Source of the DNA: Girardinichthys multiradiatus
Taxonomy: Eukaryota > Chordata > Actinopteri > Cyprinodontiformes > Goodeidae
Reading direction: 5' to 3'
NCBI RefSeq assembly: GCF_021462225.1
Contig: NC_061804.1
Coordinates: forward strand, 5,564,740-5,628,739
DNA: 64,000 nt
Under the pieces are notes generated by a model. The model saw nothing but the letters and a program-made list of their open reading frames with translations. It ran no database searches and was not told the DNA's origin. The position numbers and the translations under genes were made by a program. Numbering within the stretch: position 1 is the stretch's first letter; each line of letters starts with the position of its first letter. Shown in pieces: positions 33,179-46,323 of this stretch.

Positions 33179-34479
33179 TGTTCTTGAAGTTTTTCTTGGA
33201 CAGATGTGGCTGTTTTGTCGCTTTTGTTGTTACCGGGGTGTTGTCCAAATGTCTTTGCCCCACCATGGATCCAAATGCACTTACGCCCACTTTGTGTCAT
33301 TGCTGAGCAAGCTCAGCACTGGTGGCAACAGAATTCTGGAGCTTGCTGGACTTTTCCTGGAAATCCTGAAGCCTTCATCTCCGTAACTTAAACTCTCACC
33401 TTGAAGTTGAGAATCCAGGAAACTTATTTCAGCTGCAATATTTAGTTTCGTATACAAAGAGAACTTTAATAGTGAGGAGTAATTTTATGTAGACTCAAAG
33501 CACATGCTGGGAGAGAAGAACTTGAGTTTTACATGTTTGGGTGTAATTATGATATTGTGTTCACACAAATCCCATTTCAGCCACTGCAGTTTTGGTTCTG
33601 CTAACGAAGATTCAAGAGCTTCGCTCAGGTACGGCAAAGACCATAAACATATAATTGGAGAATAAGTAAAAACAGATAATGTAGAGGAGGGAATGAGTAA
33701 TGAGGAAAACGTGTTGTTGAAACATAATTCCGTACCTTGTAGGAAAATGCCGAGTGTTCTTATTTCTTGCTCCTAATCCGGTTAGTGGACTGGCCCGGTT
33801 TTCGTTTAAGGAACATTATCAGTCTTCTCACAAGAACAGAGGAAAATATGTGCAGGAAGGTAATTTCTATTCATCAGCCCACTAACGCACTCCTCATCCC
33901 CTCCCACCTCAGGCTTGTTACCTTCTGTGGATTCAAGCTTTGGACTGAGACAGCAGTTTCTCTGATTTACCGTATCTGTGTCAGCCGAGTGAAGCAGAGC
34001 GTTCAGAAGACAAAAACAAAAAGTTTTTGAATATTTTGAATACATTTGAACATATTTTGAATATTTGGTAGTTCGAAGACCACACAATGAAAATTATTTG
34101 AAAAAAATTGCAAAATGGATAAGAAGTTGTATTATTAAAACATGCACTCATTCTCCTGATCTTGGTGCCATTTAGTTTGTGAAGATGAAAAACATTTGAA
34201 CACAAAAACATTTATCCCTCAGACCGGTGATATGGAGATATCAGTTAGGAGAAACAAAGAGACACAGTGATCTGTGCAGATGAGGAGTATTAAACGTCTC
34301 GCCACCAGGGGCCATGGTTTAAAACTTGTTCCAAGTTCAGGACCCAACTCATAAACGTGCCATGTTTTGCCATGTTTTGGTCATGTTTTGGTCCATGTGC
34401 TGGGTATGTAACAATTTCCTTTGCTGACTGGAAGGAAAATGATTCCTGTTTTCCATGTTTTCTTACAAATTAAAATCTG
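33179..34479. other. Unassigned sequence
   Basis: No gene is recognised. CATGTTTTGG-like units repeat near 34361-34395, and TTTTGAATATTTTGAA-like units near 34024-34065. Confidence 0.35.
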
Positions 34480-34925
34480 AAAAGTATAGAACCATCATTC
34501 ACAGCAGGGTATGTGTCCCGACCTACTTTCAGGCTGAAGTTCTGCCCTTTATTTTGCTAGATAGCTCAAGCTCATCCAGAATGGATGAAAAGCATCTTTT
34601 AACATCAGTTTTCCCGTCTTACCACAAATTCTCAATTGAATTTAGGTCTAGTTTTTTGACTAGGCTGTTCTATCACAATGCTGTAATAAAAATTGTCCCG
34701 CTGGAGGGTGAACCTCCACCCCAGTCCTAAGTCTTCTACAGTCTTTTACAGTCTCCAACAGGTTTTCTTCCAGTATTATCCTGTACTTCTCTCTGTTTAG
34801 CTTCCCATCTCTGACCAGCTTCCCTGTCCCTGCACCTACAGCATGATGCGGCCAACAGCAGGCTTCACAGTAGGGAGAGTGTGTGTTCCAGGTTAATATG
34901 CAATTCTAGTTTCTCAGTTCAGAAT
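34480..34925 (-). mobile_element. Tc1-like transposon relic (family 3), minus strand
   Basis: Plus-strand landmarks: CACAAATTCTCAATTGAATTTAGG near 34623, GGAGGGTGAACCTCCACCCCAG near 34703, CAACAGGTTTTCTTCC near 34756, CTCTGACCAGCTTCCCTGTCCC near 34810, and AGCATGATGCGGCC near 34840. Together they cover the transposase region around the second catalytic aspartate and downstream. Frames are broken and no ends are visible. Confidence 0.83.
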
Positions 34926-35099
34926 AATTTGGCATATTCATAAAGCTCCAATGCAGATCAAACGTCATCTAAAGGCCCTTTACATGGCATACAGATCACA
35001 TGTGTAAACAAATATATAATAAAACATTCCAATTTAGTCCTAGTTGTCTGTTCACGTTCAGACAATTATGGAAATTTTTACACTCCTTCCCAATCCAGA

Positions 35100-35345
35100 C
35101 AACTCTCCCCACAGGGGACCACCTCTTGATCAACAGGGGGAAAACCAAGGAGCTGGTGGTGGATTTCCGCAAGTGAAACCACCACTTTGACAACAGTGAA
35201 CATCCAGGGAACTGAAAATGAGATAGTGGACTGCTAAATACCTGAATGTTCACCTGGACAATAAACTGGACTGGAGTCACACCACTGATGCTGTTTGCAG
35301 AAGGGTCAGAGCAGACTACTTGCTAAGGAGAGATCCTTTGTAGTG
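35100..35345 (+). mobile_element. Rex1-like LINE fragment
   Basis: The frame includes LINRGKTKELVVDFRK near 35130-35175, followed after frameshifts by segments corresponding to YLNVHLDNKLDW and SHTTDAVCRR near 35240-35310. These align with the same region of the Rex1-like copy at 7.6-7.9 kb. The 3' end is missing, so this piece is truncated at both sides. Confidence 0.78.
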
Positions 35346-36800
35346 AAGGAGGTGCTAGGCCACAACACTTAAATAAAAATACTGATGTATTCCACATAAT
35401 ATTCCACCATTTAGGTGTACTATAAAAACATTACTTCAGTCATTTTGATCCTGAAAACTGGAAGTGCAACAAAACATTATACAAGCATTTTGTAATAAAC
35501 TGGAAAACCCTTTTACAAAAAAAACTTTTGTTAGGCTTCAAGAAGGACTAAAAATGAAACAATTTTCAATTGCAGAACTTATAAAAGTCACGTCTAACAC
35601 TATACATTATGTTTTGCTTGGTACCCGTTAATTACAAGGAAACTACAACATGGCTGCATTAGTGAGTAAAAGTAAAGAGTCAAGACCGCTCCAGAGGCTT
35701 TGGGTTGGATTTCATGTTGTGCATTAGCAGCTCTCTGCGGAGAACTGGTTCTGAAAGCACATTAATGGGTGTGACACAAATAATGGAAAGACGGCTATTA
35801 AGGTTACAAGTCACTGATGAGTAAAATCACCCTTTTACTGCAGCCCCTTTGTGTAATAGAACACATCTCCTGCCGCCTTCATAACAGAAATATAACAATC
35901 GACAACATATTTAATTACTGTTGCTTGTGCTTTGGGTAATGAGATTTGTGAAGCAACACATGTTCTTTTGGAAGGAGCCATTTTAAATGAGTGCATTGCA
36001 TTGCCGAAGTTTTCCTTCCCATCTCGCCCTTCAGCTTAATTATATTGTTAATGGTTATTCATCTGTTTGTTTTGCTCAGTTCTACTAGTGTACAGTTATG
36101 GTAAATTTAGCAATAATTAAAGTTTAGGATATTTGTACTTTTTGAATGAAAAAAAAAAATCTACCCACAACAGTTTGACCCAATTTAAATACTGTTAATT
36201 ATTTAATTTATCCTCAATGTACTCCATGTTGCATTTCATTCGCCAACGTTGAATTAAGGATGACAAAGCAATCACAACACTGTTTTGTTTTGCTAGGAGG
36301 TAAAAGCCTCATTCTGCATTTTTAATCTCTTATTAAATTGGTAACATATAACATCTACTAGAAAGAGAACTTCTACTACAGCACTCAGTAATGCTTCATA
36401 AAAAGGTGTCCAGACCTGCATTAAGACTAATGCTAAATTTTTAAAAACGGTTCTGATGAACTGTTATGTTGGATAATTTTAAGTAGGATTTTGTGGAGCT
36501 GTTGCTTATTAGTCAATAAAAAGGCCCAAAGGCAAACACAGCAACATACTGGCTTCCTGTGGTCAAGGTAGCAGGGAGTATTACAGATGCGGTAATTCAG
36601 AGTACCACAGAGAATTATAGACAATTAAGAAAAACTATTTCTGCCATTACTGCTATTCATCTTCCTCAAGATTACTACTATTATTTTTAGTGTGAAACTC
36701 CTGGCTATATAAATACACCCATTTAAAGTTTTCAGCACTGACACTAGTGCCTCTTCATATCAAGGATGAGAAGATGAGAGGGATGAGAGAAGTACAAGGG
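35346..36800. other. Unassigned, with a conserved-noncoding-like block near 35690-36060
   Basis: The block 35690-36060 is free of recognised repeats, with features such as TGTGACACAAATAATGG near 35768 and CTTAATTATATTGTTAATGG near 36034. It resembles conserved regulatory DNA. No exon is identified. Confidence 0.3.
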
Positions 36801-36980
36801 TCATGGTGGTGGTGCAGGGGCAAAGCTTGCGACCTATGTAAGGAGGCTAGGTCCTCGATGCAGCCGTCACGAGTTTGAGTCCCACCCGTTGCATGACTTC
36901 CCCACTCTCTCCACCCCATTTCTTGTCAGTCAACTTACAAAATAAAGACCAGTAGAGCCAAAAAATAAAACAAAAAACAC
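36801..36980 (+). repeat. tRNA-derived SINE (AATAAAG tail type)
   Basis: Head TCATGGTGGTGGTGCAGGGG, a B-box-like GAGTTTGAGTCCC at 36871-36883, the C- and T-rich stretch GACTTCCCCACTCTCTCCACCC, then AAAATAAAGACCAGTAG and an A-rich end. Same family as 28568-28760 and 48069-48255. Confidence 0.78.
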
Positions 36981-37225
36981 AAGAGGAGGAAACATTTCCT
37001 GTGCAAATATATGGATGTTTTTCTAGGATATATAGTCGGTTAACATCCGGCTCAAAATGTGACAAAGAGAAAGGATAGTTTTGAAAAACTAAAAAGGTGG
37101 TTAGGTGGGACAAAATTCTTATTTGTGGCAGAGAGACTTGATGTTACTTACACAAACAGTTCACAAATGCATTTGAGGGAAAAACATTGTGTTGAAATTA
37201 TTATGTATAAAAATATTTAACTTGC
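36981..37225. other. No recognised feature
   Basis: Short unassigned AT-rich spacer. Confidence 0.4.
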
Positions 37226-37313
37226 CTTTTGGTGCTTAGTGGATCCAAACCAAAGTCATCGCCTCCTTGATGTCATCACCAATGCCTAGTGTGGTCTTCA
37301 AAGCTACCAGGCT
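37226..37313 (-). other. Candidate 88-bp exon with GC donor
   Basis: On the minus strand a long pyrimidine tract and CATTACAG end directly before 37313, a strong-looking acceptor. The segment is followed by AAAAG then GCAAGT (donor GC at 37225-37224), the classic form of the rare GC-AG intron class. Read from the acceptor, one phase gives 25 codons starting SLVALKTTLGIGDD before TAA. Another phase near the 3' end reads GGDDFGLDPLSTK. I recognise no family. It could be a real exon of an unseen gene, a noncoding RNA exon, or chance. Confidence 0.2.
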
Positions 37314-39507
37314 CTGTAATGACAGAAGAAAAAAGATTATAAGTCAAATGATTTAAATCTTAAAGATGGGGTTGGAGTTCTCTTCTTCTGATTATTACTG
37401 GGATATAATCAAGGCTTACCAGAGCACCACGGTTTGTATCGCTGCACATTCATTTTGTATAGCTGTTTTTGTAAAGCAACAGAGTATTGTTTGGTTTGAA
37501 CACCAGCGCGGTACCTGCTGAGCCCAAACGCCATGGAAGCTCAGCAGGAGAGATGTAAGCCTGTAATCAGGGAACACTTATTTTTTGTTCGTACGCCTGT
37601 TCAGGTGGTGAGCAGCTTTCCAAACAAGCGTCAAAGAATGAACCTCTGCCCTGTCCTGCTGTCAAACTAATAAAGTAAAACCAACTGGGAATTTTTTTTT
37701 TTATCATAACAACTAGTCACAAAATTGCAGACATAAATCCCAATTGGATGCACACTCTTGAAAATTGAAACAGACTGAAGATCATACAGCAGCCATAGTT
37801 TTGTTTGAACCACGTCAGGCAGGAAAATGTAAAAAGGTTCAGAAAAAAAACTGGATGGAGTAAAAGCAAGGAAGAAAAATGAGGGAGATGAGAGAAAGTG
37901 GAAGGAGATAGCATTTACAAAATAAGAAAGGGACACAGAAGGAGTGAGACGTGCTGGAGCGAAGCAACTCTTTATGTACACTGCAGGATTTATGGCATCC
38001 TGCATATGCTGTGTGGCATGGGAGTCGTAGCCTCCTAGCCAGAGGAAGCAACATCATTTCAAGCTCGAGTGCCCGCTGCCAAAAAAGCACACGGGTGCAG
38101 AATATCAACGAAATCCCCTGACCTTTTCTCCAACACACCGCTGTGCACAGAAAGGCCGTCATCTCTGCCGCTGAGGTGAAAGGCTCAGACTCGACCCCAC
38201 TGAGTTACTTTTTCCCCCCTTTGATTAAAGCAAATAATGTTTTCATGTTTCGGGATTTTGTAGGTTTTCTATCTTGTGGGCAAAGATTGTCATTAAAACA
38301 TCTCAGTTACTAATAAATTTGTTTTTTCCCCTTCATCACAGAGAGCATCTTAGATTTCAAAGAAATGTATTTATGAAATATTAGAGGGCACAGATGTTTT
38401 GATGTAATTATGACAAAAGAAAATTATTACTGGAGTCAGTTGATTAACTAATATTAATATGATGATAAAATGAAAGGCAGTTGCATTGGGTATATTTCAT
38501 TCTGAATAAAGTAATTATGCATTCAGTTTGTTAATATTCACTATACAAATAACTATATTTACTGTATTCAACATTTTAAGTGCTGATTATTATCAATCGT
38601 GAATGTTGATGCTGATGTGTGGTATTATTTTGTTTATTTATGTCTGTGGATGTATTTTCCAATACCAAAATAAAGATTGTTGCTTAAAATGAATCGAGCT
38701 TTGGGCATTCAAGCTAGTTAGGACCCTGCTTGTTTAATAATCAAACCAAGAAAAAAAAAACATTTTATAAAGCTTCTATGAGCTTTATTTTAAAAGCTTA
38801 GCAGATAATTTGTTTTTCATTCCAGGTTTAGGTCGATTAGTAATATGGAGTTCTGCAAAAAAACAAACCTACAAAAAACTGAGACTTAAGTGTTTGGGTG
38901 AGCTTTGTTAAACGGCTAATATAATCCTGTTTACATCACTGACTTAGTTCCCTTAGTACTGTGGAGGCTAATTTTGCAACAATCTACCTTTGGAATATGA
39001 GGGCTTTTATTTTAAGCAATATCTGAGCTTTTGGAAAGTGGATAGCAGCTTCAGTGCTTCGCTATTTGCACTAATTCAAACTAGCTGCCTTCTGTTGTAA
39101 AATGACTGTAAACAAATGTTTCCTTATGCGAACCTTTTTTATTTTCTACTATATTTATGTATTTGTATTTAATATGTCTGTAGAGCAACGTGGAACCGTC
39201 AAATTTCTTGTTTATGTACACAAACTTGGCCAAGGGAGCCGATTCTGGTTTTGACCCAAATTTAGCAACCCTTATGCTAATAACTAGGCAACTAGTTGCA
39301 AACAATAACTTGTGATTAGCATGGCCCCGCTGACTGCTATAATTTGTTAATTTACAAAAGTATTAACATATTTAGCCAAACGTTTGCCAACAGAGCTAAT
39401 TTAAAGTAGATAAGTGGGAAATTTAGTTGTTCCCTTGCTGCTAACCCACCTAGTCGTTTTAGATTAGTGGCTAGCTTAGCTGAAAATTAACACAAGTTAG
39501 CTGGCTT
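37314..39507. other. Unassigned sequence
   Basis: No repeats are recognised. A minus-strand open frame at 37667-38005 (112 codons) has no domain. The stretch 37880-38220 is moderately GC-rich and not obviously repeat. Confidence 0.35.
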
Positions 39508-39650
39508 CTCTTACTCTTCCGCTTATCTGGGACTGGGTCGTGGGGGAAGCAGTCTCAGCAGAGACGCCTGGACTTCCCTCTCCCCAGACACTTCCTCCAG
39601 CTCCTCCTTCCAGGCCAGCTGAGACAGTCCCTCCAGCATGTCCTGGGCCA
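39508..39650 (-). mobile_element. LINE family A 3' end fragment
   Basis: Plus-strand runs GGGACTGGGTCGTGGGGGAAGC, CTTCCCTCTCCCCAGACACTTC and CTCCAGCATGTCCTGGGCC match the terminal reading-frame and 3' end region of LINE family A in reverse orientation. Only the last 140 bp or so are kept, typical of 5' truncation. Confidence 0.7.
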
Positions 39651-41429
39651 TCTATTTCACTCTTACTCTTATCATTAGCACATTTCTTGGCCGATCGTAA
39701 ACCCAACTAGCAATTAGCAGAGTTTGCTTACTGCTACTTAATACTAACTTTAGAGAAATTAAGTTTATCTAGATTGTTATTTGTGGTGTTGTATACAAGC
39801 AGAATGTGCTAAAACACAGATTTAAAAATGTTTTTAATACATAAACAACTAGGATACAATGTGAAAGAATTATTTCTCATGATCCAATTCATACTTTTTT
39901 CTGTTTAAGGAAACTCTGTCCATCATTGATGCTCCATGAGCTCAAAAGATGTTCTCAGTTGAAACGGCCGAGGAAATGTGACCATGATGATCGAACATTA
40001 GCCATTCTTTAAAGGGAATTAAGAAAAAGGCATACAAAGCCTACAGAAGGTTACCTATGCCAAGTAATAGTTACCATTAGCTTCAATATAACATCTCCAC
40101 CAGTTTGTCCTCACACCAGGAAAATCCTGCATGACTTGTGTAAGTGCCACCTAATGAAACAGCATCTTCATTCTCCTCCATCAACATTCACAGCACCGTC
40201 ATCACGTAAGTAGCTCTTTCGCTGTGGCTCAAAGATTTCTGAAAGTCACGCTTAGAGACTGCAAACAAAGTTAAGCAGCGGTGATAATAGCATTACATCC
40301 CTCACTGCCAGCGCAAAGACAGGCAAGTGCAAGCTCCTTGGAAGCTAAATTGGCAGAACTGCCATGTTCAGGGCGGGCAAACCAGACACCTCGAGGTTCA
40401 CCTAGAAGGTTTCGGCTCAAGATTATACCAGAACCCACGGTTGAGCAGGCCCACAGCGGGAAGGGTTCTCAGTGTTGGCAGCTCAGTTGCCAGCTCATGA
40501 AAGACGTCCTGTTATCCTTGGAGATATTGATGTTGATCCAAGCTGATGACAGAAAAAACCCCCAAAATGATTGGCTTATTGAGGCTAGTGATTACCCCCT
40601 TTTTCATATTGTACCTTCTGCTACTGATTTATTTGTGCACAGGTAAAATGGCCACATTCACTGCAATGACAAGGTGCTGCAAGGACAGACATTTGTTGAG
40701 TAAAAAAAAAAAACGATTTAGTGGTTTTAGAAGGGGAAACAGGATAAACGTTGAGAGGGAAGACATCAAACCGACAAGACAGACATTCTTTTTTCCATGA
40801 AAAGCTTTGAGAAATTACAAGTTTCATTTGCGCCATTGTTTCTTTTAGATACATCAAACGTGCTGCAGAGGAAAAGTTTGCAAAGGCATAGTTTTTCTTT
40901 TAAAGTGGAGCAGAAATATTACTGCCTTCCAATTTATATGCAGAATTAATTGATTATCTCACTTCAGTGATGAAATGAACTGAATTTCCAACCATCTCTT
41001 CAATACAGAAATTACTAATATTTAGACACTCAAAGATGAGCTCAATCCATATCTCCATATTGATAGTTCGCTGCACCCCATAGTGTGCCAACTAGTGATC
41101 CATCACCATCAAACTGGAACTGTTTCCAATGCTAAATTACTTGCTAGTACCAGGTTGGACTCACTTTTACCTTCAGAACTGCCTTATTTCTTCATGACAT
41201 AGCAGAAATAACAGTAGAATCACAAACAACAAAAGAATCCAAAAATCTTGAGGGACATATAAGAGCTCTCAACAATTAAAATAAGAAAAAATGACTGAAA
41301 TCCAAATTGGACAAAGAATAAAAACTGTAAATGTAACATATAAATACTTGTACATAAATAACTAAACACCAAAGAAAAAAAAAACTAACAAAAAATCGCT
41401 TCCATCCTATTCTCTGGCTCAGAGTTGAT
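39651..41429. other. No recognised feature
   Basis: Unassigned. The 121-codon open frame at 40281-40646 shows no domain. Confidence 0.4.
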
Positions 41430-41690
41430 CTGCTTAGCCGTGTGTCTCTCCTAGATGAAGCCACTATAGGAGCTACTGCTGCCATAAACGTTTTACTTTT
41501 CCTTTCACATAGAAAGTACTCAGCGCTTCTGTCACACTGGGCCGGGTCCTGGTTCTGCTGGACGTTTTTGCCTGTTAAAGGGAGTTTTCCCTTCCACTGT
41601 TGCTACATGCATGCTCAGTATGAGGGATTGCTGCAAAATTAACGACACAATGCAAGAGATTGTCCACTATCAGAGGTTTTTCATCTTAAT
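41430..41690 (+). repeat. Dispersed fish repeat (CTGTTAAAGGGAGTTTTCC type)
   Basis: Contains TGGGCCGGGTCCTGGTTCTG, CCTGTTAAAGGGAGTTTTCCC, CTACATGCATGCTCAGTATGAG and GGATTGCTGCAAAA, the hallmark of a very abundant but poorly classified fish repeat. No ends or target duplication are visible. Confidence 0.7.
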
Positions 41691-42939
41691 GAGATTTAAA
41701 ATGTAAAAGCCTTAAGATACTGTACTAATCTAATGTGTGCAGCTGTAACCCAGGCGAGCAGCAGGATAAATACATCAGTGACCTGTACCAGCCTTCCCAC
41801 TGCCAGTCTTTATTCAAGCCTTGATGTTCTGATTTCTCTCCCTTCAAAAAGGCGGCTATGTAAGTGTGCCTATTTGTCAGGGTCTCAGTTACTGGTTTTA
41901 TAGGATTCCACACTGCGACGGTGGTCCTGCAGAACGATGTGCCGCTACAAGCAACCAGGTGCAATAATCCACTTTCACTGAGCTCCCATTGTGTTAAAGC
42001 ATATAAAAGCTCCTCTACAGTGTGTCGCCAAGGCAAAGCCACCTCTGCTTCCATTTTTACTCACAAACAGGAAATTACACCCTCTGCAGCTGTGGATGAT
42101 GACAAAATCTGTTAATTTTCACACAAAAGCACCAAGAAACCAGACAAACACTTTGTCTTCAGCAGGGCAATCAGTGTTTAGTTTGCATCTGGATTTGATA
42201 AAAATCACACATTCATCATTGGCTGAAGCCAAGAAAAGCATGAAAACCTTAAAGCTTTTCTCAAATATCCATTTCACCCAACTATAGATTCTTTAGGGCC
42301 TTATTTCACCTGTGAATCACAACAATGGGATCATACGGTGATCAGACAGTCTCCGCTAACACGGATCAAGATTAATGTCTCAGTAAAACATGCTGAAATG
42401 TGCTACAGGCTGTTTACAAATGTTTCCGATTCCACGTTTGACTCTGAACCGAACAATTTGTCACAAACCAATATGCTGAGGATTAGTGAGTGAGCGCACG
42501 GCTGATTTCAGACAGGAAGGAAGAGCAAAAAGGCAAATATTTGTGTGGAGCTTGTGTGTGATAAATCTGAAGGAGATTGCATTGTCACCAACTGTATTAG
42601 AATCAAATATGGTTAGACACCATTAACATTAATATCCATCAGATACTAAATATGTTTTCCTCCTCGTGATCCGAACCAGTGGGGATTAAATTATTCATTA
42701 TGTCTGCATGCAGAGCCTTAGGAGAACTGCTTCATTAATTTGGTAATAATAAAAGAAATGGGCTAAAAATAACAGCAAACATGGATTTGCTTTGTCAACG
42801 ATTATGGTTTACATACCAAATGTGCTGCTTAGCAGTGGTCCAACAGGAACTGAAAAACATGAGGTGACAGCCTGTCACTTTTAGCTAAAATCTCCCAAAT
42901 TCTAAATTTGTATCATTAGAATGCAACTCCATTAATCCG
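41691..42939. other. Unassigned, with a conserved-noncoding-like block near 42480-42790
   Basis: A 109-codon minus-strand frame (41725-42054) has no domain. The block 42480-42790 includes CACCATTAACATTAATATCC near 42619 and TGCTTCATTAATTTGGTAATAA near 42729, the composition expected of conserved regulatory DNA. Confidence 0.3.
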
Positions 42940-43185
42940 TCTGTCCGTCCATCCATCATCATGGAGAGAACAGGACCAGACATCTCTCTCCCCAACAACA
43001 CCCTCCATTCTGGGGGAATCCCAAGGTGAACTGAGGCCAGGCCCCTGTGAGTTCTGGGTCTTCCCCTGGGTCTCCTCTTAGTGGGACTGGATCGAGGAGG
43101 CATCCTGATCAGATATGCAAAGCCCCTCAAATGGAGGGAGCTCATTGTAGGAGTTCCTCACTTCTCTAAGGCTGAGTGTGACTGA
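42940..43185 (-). mobile_element. LINE family A 3' end fragment
   Basis: The minus-strand frame reads YLIRMPP then KRRPRGRPRTHRG and LGIPPEW, matching the C-terminal HLIRKPP...GRPRTRW-type motif of the family. It ends in a GATGGATGGACGGACGG tandem tail (plus-strand 42940-42958). An internal segment is missing near 43130-43150 before upstream LINE sequence resumes (TTCTCTAAGGCTGAG). A 5'-truncated, inactive copy. Confidence 0.78.
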
Positions 43186-45224
43186 GAGTACTAACCATAT
43201 TGACTTTGAACAAACTGACCGCAGCATTCAGACTTATGATGAAAACTTTCATTTGGAGGAACAACTGAAAAACATTGGTGCCAAAAGGAGTTTAGCTCCA
43301 AGTTAAAGTTATTGAAAATGTTCTCTTAAACTTTTTTTGGTTGTTTTCCCCTTTTAATGGACTTTTTTGTAATCAGTTAGTCCAAGATTTGATGGGGTTC
43401 CAGCCAAACTGGATTTGGTAACGCCATCCATCATTCTCCCACCTTAACCCCTGGCACAAACAAAAAATTTAATCTTTATATGTTTGAATTTTAGAATTTA
43501 TTCTACTGCAAACCAATAAAATTAATTTTTTTTTTAAAAATGATTTGGCATTTTAGGAGAACCAGGGTTAAAGGTTATGTTTTTTCTATGGGGGTTTTCA
43601 AACTTTAGAAATTAATTTTCCCCAGGATTTCCACTAATTGTTGTATTATTATTATTAATTATTATTATTATTATTATTATTATATATCATTTAGTGATGT
43701 AAGAAGCTTTGAGTCTACCAATAATGTTTCCTGTTTGACAACTATTCGTGTATTTCCTTATTTTTAAGACATCTCAAAGTTAAATACAATTTAAAAATCT
43801 GTTTTAGCGGTTACTTTTTCAGGTTAGTAAGACTGAATTAGTAATTAGAAGTACAAATTAATGTTAGCAAGATGTTGAAGTAATAATTGATTCAACTGTG
43901 TTGTTGATGTAACTCCAACTAACTCTAAGTTTAACTGCTATAAAACTCTTTCACAGCTAAGTTTAAAGTTGGCTGAAGTAGAGTCAGTCTAAAGTTGCAT
44001 TACATCAGGTTATAAGTGCATGTTGTACATTTAACATGCACGTGTTGGGAAGGTGTCTGCTTGGCCTACTTCCATTTCAAGACAAGGTTTTTAACATTAT
44101 TGGTTCACTGCTTCAAGAAGTCTCAGCCATGTGAGAGAGGATATTTATCAAGAGTATTTGATGGAGACTTTTTGCAAATAAAAGATGTTTGATCTGGTCT
44201 GAAACTTCACTTTTCAGTAGGAACTCTGGTGTCTTTTGTAAGGAGACAGAATCAAACCTGTTACTGCATCAAATACTACTCTGTTGTCTGAGCTTTTCAC
44301 AATGCGTTGCTTTTGAAGTTGGCGCTGCTTTGAAAGATTCTTTTCTACAAGCATCCTGAAACTATAAAGATTTGATCAAGCTGAAGATCATTTCTCAGAC
44401 ACCTAACAGCAAAAAGTGGAAAACTGACATTAGTGGAAATACCTGTTAAATTTCTGACTTACAAGTACAGCTGCAATGCAGCAAGTTAGTTTCTTAATTC
44501 AAAGACCTGTTTTTGAAAGCACTGCTTTGACAAAACGGAGGTCAGATGCTAGCATACTGAGGCCTTCACCTGTTCCAAAAAATCTATCATTTAATGAATC
44601 ACAGTGGAGAGATAGTTACAAGGTGTGGCAGTAAAGTTGTAGCTCACCTGTGGTCATACTTTTTGCCTTAGAATGCTTTTGGAGTAAACTTTTTTTAAAC
44701 TTAGCATTCCTGCCACCTTAAGTATGGCAGTTGGCAAACAACTATGCATTACAGTGTTCTGGTGGTTAGCCAAGCAAAATCATTGCTTATTTTAACAGAT
44801 ACTAATATGTCCACGTAAATACTGTTGATAGATTTGCTGATGGTTATTTGTGGTGTACCACAAGGTTCTGTTGTTATAAATGAACAATAAATCTACCAAG
44901 GGGTCTAAAATTCAATTTTTTTAAATAATTTTTTCAATTTACTGGTAAATGTTATGGAATGGCTAAGTAGTATCCAGTCATGAAAAATTTTAATTAAAAC
45001 TGCATGCCTTAAAATTATATTTAGTAATATACTGCACAAAGGAAACAAACAATTTTCAAACTGTATTCATATTGTATAAACTGTAAAATATACAAAATAG
45101 TCAAAATTAGGAAGTGGGAAGATTTATTCCGTATTTAAAAGAAAAGAAACTCACAAATATATGCGGCTTGGTGCTTTGGTGTGTGCCACCTGGCTCTGTC
45201 AGGCCTCTGCTTGAAGAGTGATGT
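43186..45224. other. Unassigned, with an ATT microsatellite
   Basis: An (ATT)n tract spans about 43644-43682. No gene is recognised in this long AT-rich stretch. Confidence 0.45.
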
Positions 45225-46155
45225 GCTCCATGGTCTTGGGACCCATATTTTTGTAAAAGATCAAAACATAGAAATTGTGGAAGAATTCAAATTCTCTGTG
45301 TCAATTTAGATTCAACATATGGATTTAAAAAAAACATGTAAAAGAAACTGTGTAATACTGTGAAATACAATCTGTCAGTTTATAGGCACATCAGCAATAT
45401 GCTCACTTATGAGGATGCACAAATGTATTTAAATCCAATAATAATTTCTCATATTATTATATTTCTTCTTGGTCCCAATGCCTTAATATTAAAACCTCTG
45501 AAATCACTCTATAATCAGGCTTTAAAGATACTAGATAAAACGTCTCTTAGGCATCATCATTGTCAGATTCTTAGTAAATATATTAAGTTTTGATAACTTA
45601 ATCGTATACAGATGTGCGACTAATTTTGATGATTTTAAGCAACAAGGCCGTGCCACCTCTGAAGAGATTTGTACAGCTTTGCTCCGAGTAGATGACTAGA
45701 ACATCTAGGTCCACAGCTCGTAACTGTAGACTACCTTAAAGAAGCTCAACCTTTGCCCCGACTACCTTCTCATACAGAGCCATCAAAGAATGGAACAAAC
45801 TCCCAGATGGTCTGAAATAATGTTCTGATCTGCATGATTTTTCACAAAAGGTTGGAGAGGAACTACCGGGAAATATTAATATTAACTGTGATTATGTTTA
45901 ATATAAAGGTATGTACTTATTTTAAATTGTAGACACAAGTTTTATTTTAATGGCAGGAAATGGAATAGATCATTTTGTGTGAATGGCTGTAGATGCAGTA
46001 TATGGCTGGATGCATGTTGAACGTATCCTATTGTGACCTGGCCAGGGACTGCAGATGGAAAGTAGCTGTAGCTAAATCTGGTATAAAGTATTTCTTCTTT
46101 TATTGAGATTAATGTGTTTACACATTGTCCATGTGAGATAAATAATAACCCCCCC
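45225..46155 (+). mobile_element. LINE relic, C-terminal ORF and 3' UTR (clade unassigned)
   Basis: The frame at 45360-45593 includes YEDAQMYLNPIIISHI and LKPLKSLYNQALKILDK, followed by RHHHCQILSKY. After frameshifts, a later segment near 45740-45830 encodes LPSHTEPSKNGTNS, the diverged end of the same protein. The 3' UTR has TGACCTGGCCAGGGACTGCAGATGG near 46037 and ends AGATAAATAATAA before a C-run and A-run at 46150-46170. This is the C-terminal region of a fish non-LTR retrotransposon. Upstream reverse transcriptase palm motifs are missing. Confidence 0.72.
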
Positions 46156-46214
46156 CCCCAAAAAAAAAATCAGTTTCTAATAAAGTTTAGTTTAAAAAGC
46201 ATTTAATAGTCACA

Positions 46215-46323
46215 TTTTGAAACACATTTTTATTTTGTGCTCATGCTTATTGCATTTATGAATGCACTCTGTAGTAAAGTAGCTTTTAGGACAAATTTCC
46301 CTTTGGGATAATAAAGTATATTA
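46215..46323 (+). repeat. CR1/Rex1-type LINE 3' terminus
   Basis: CAAATTTCCCTTTGGGATAATAAAGTAT near 46290-46320 is the characteristic terminus of CR1/Rex1-type LINEs. Compare CAATAAAG-like ends at 8290-8320. Only the tail is present. Confidence 0.55.

Noticed and set aside
37226..37270. Similarity of DDFGLDPL to a CNOT4-like motif
   Set aside because: Only a few residues agree, and the phase needed is closed upstream by two stops. Too weak to name a gene.
43640..43690. CRISPR-like or other ordered repeat array
   Set aside because: It is a plain ATT microsatellite. No spaced direct-repeat array was found anywhere in the window.
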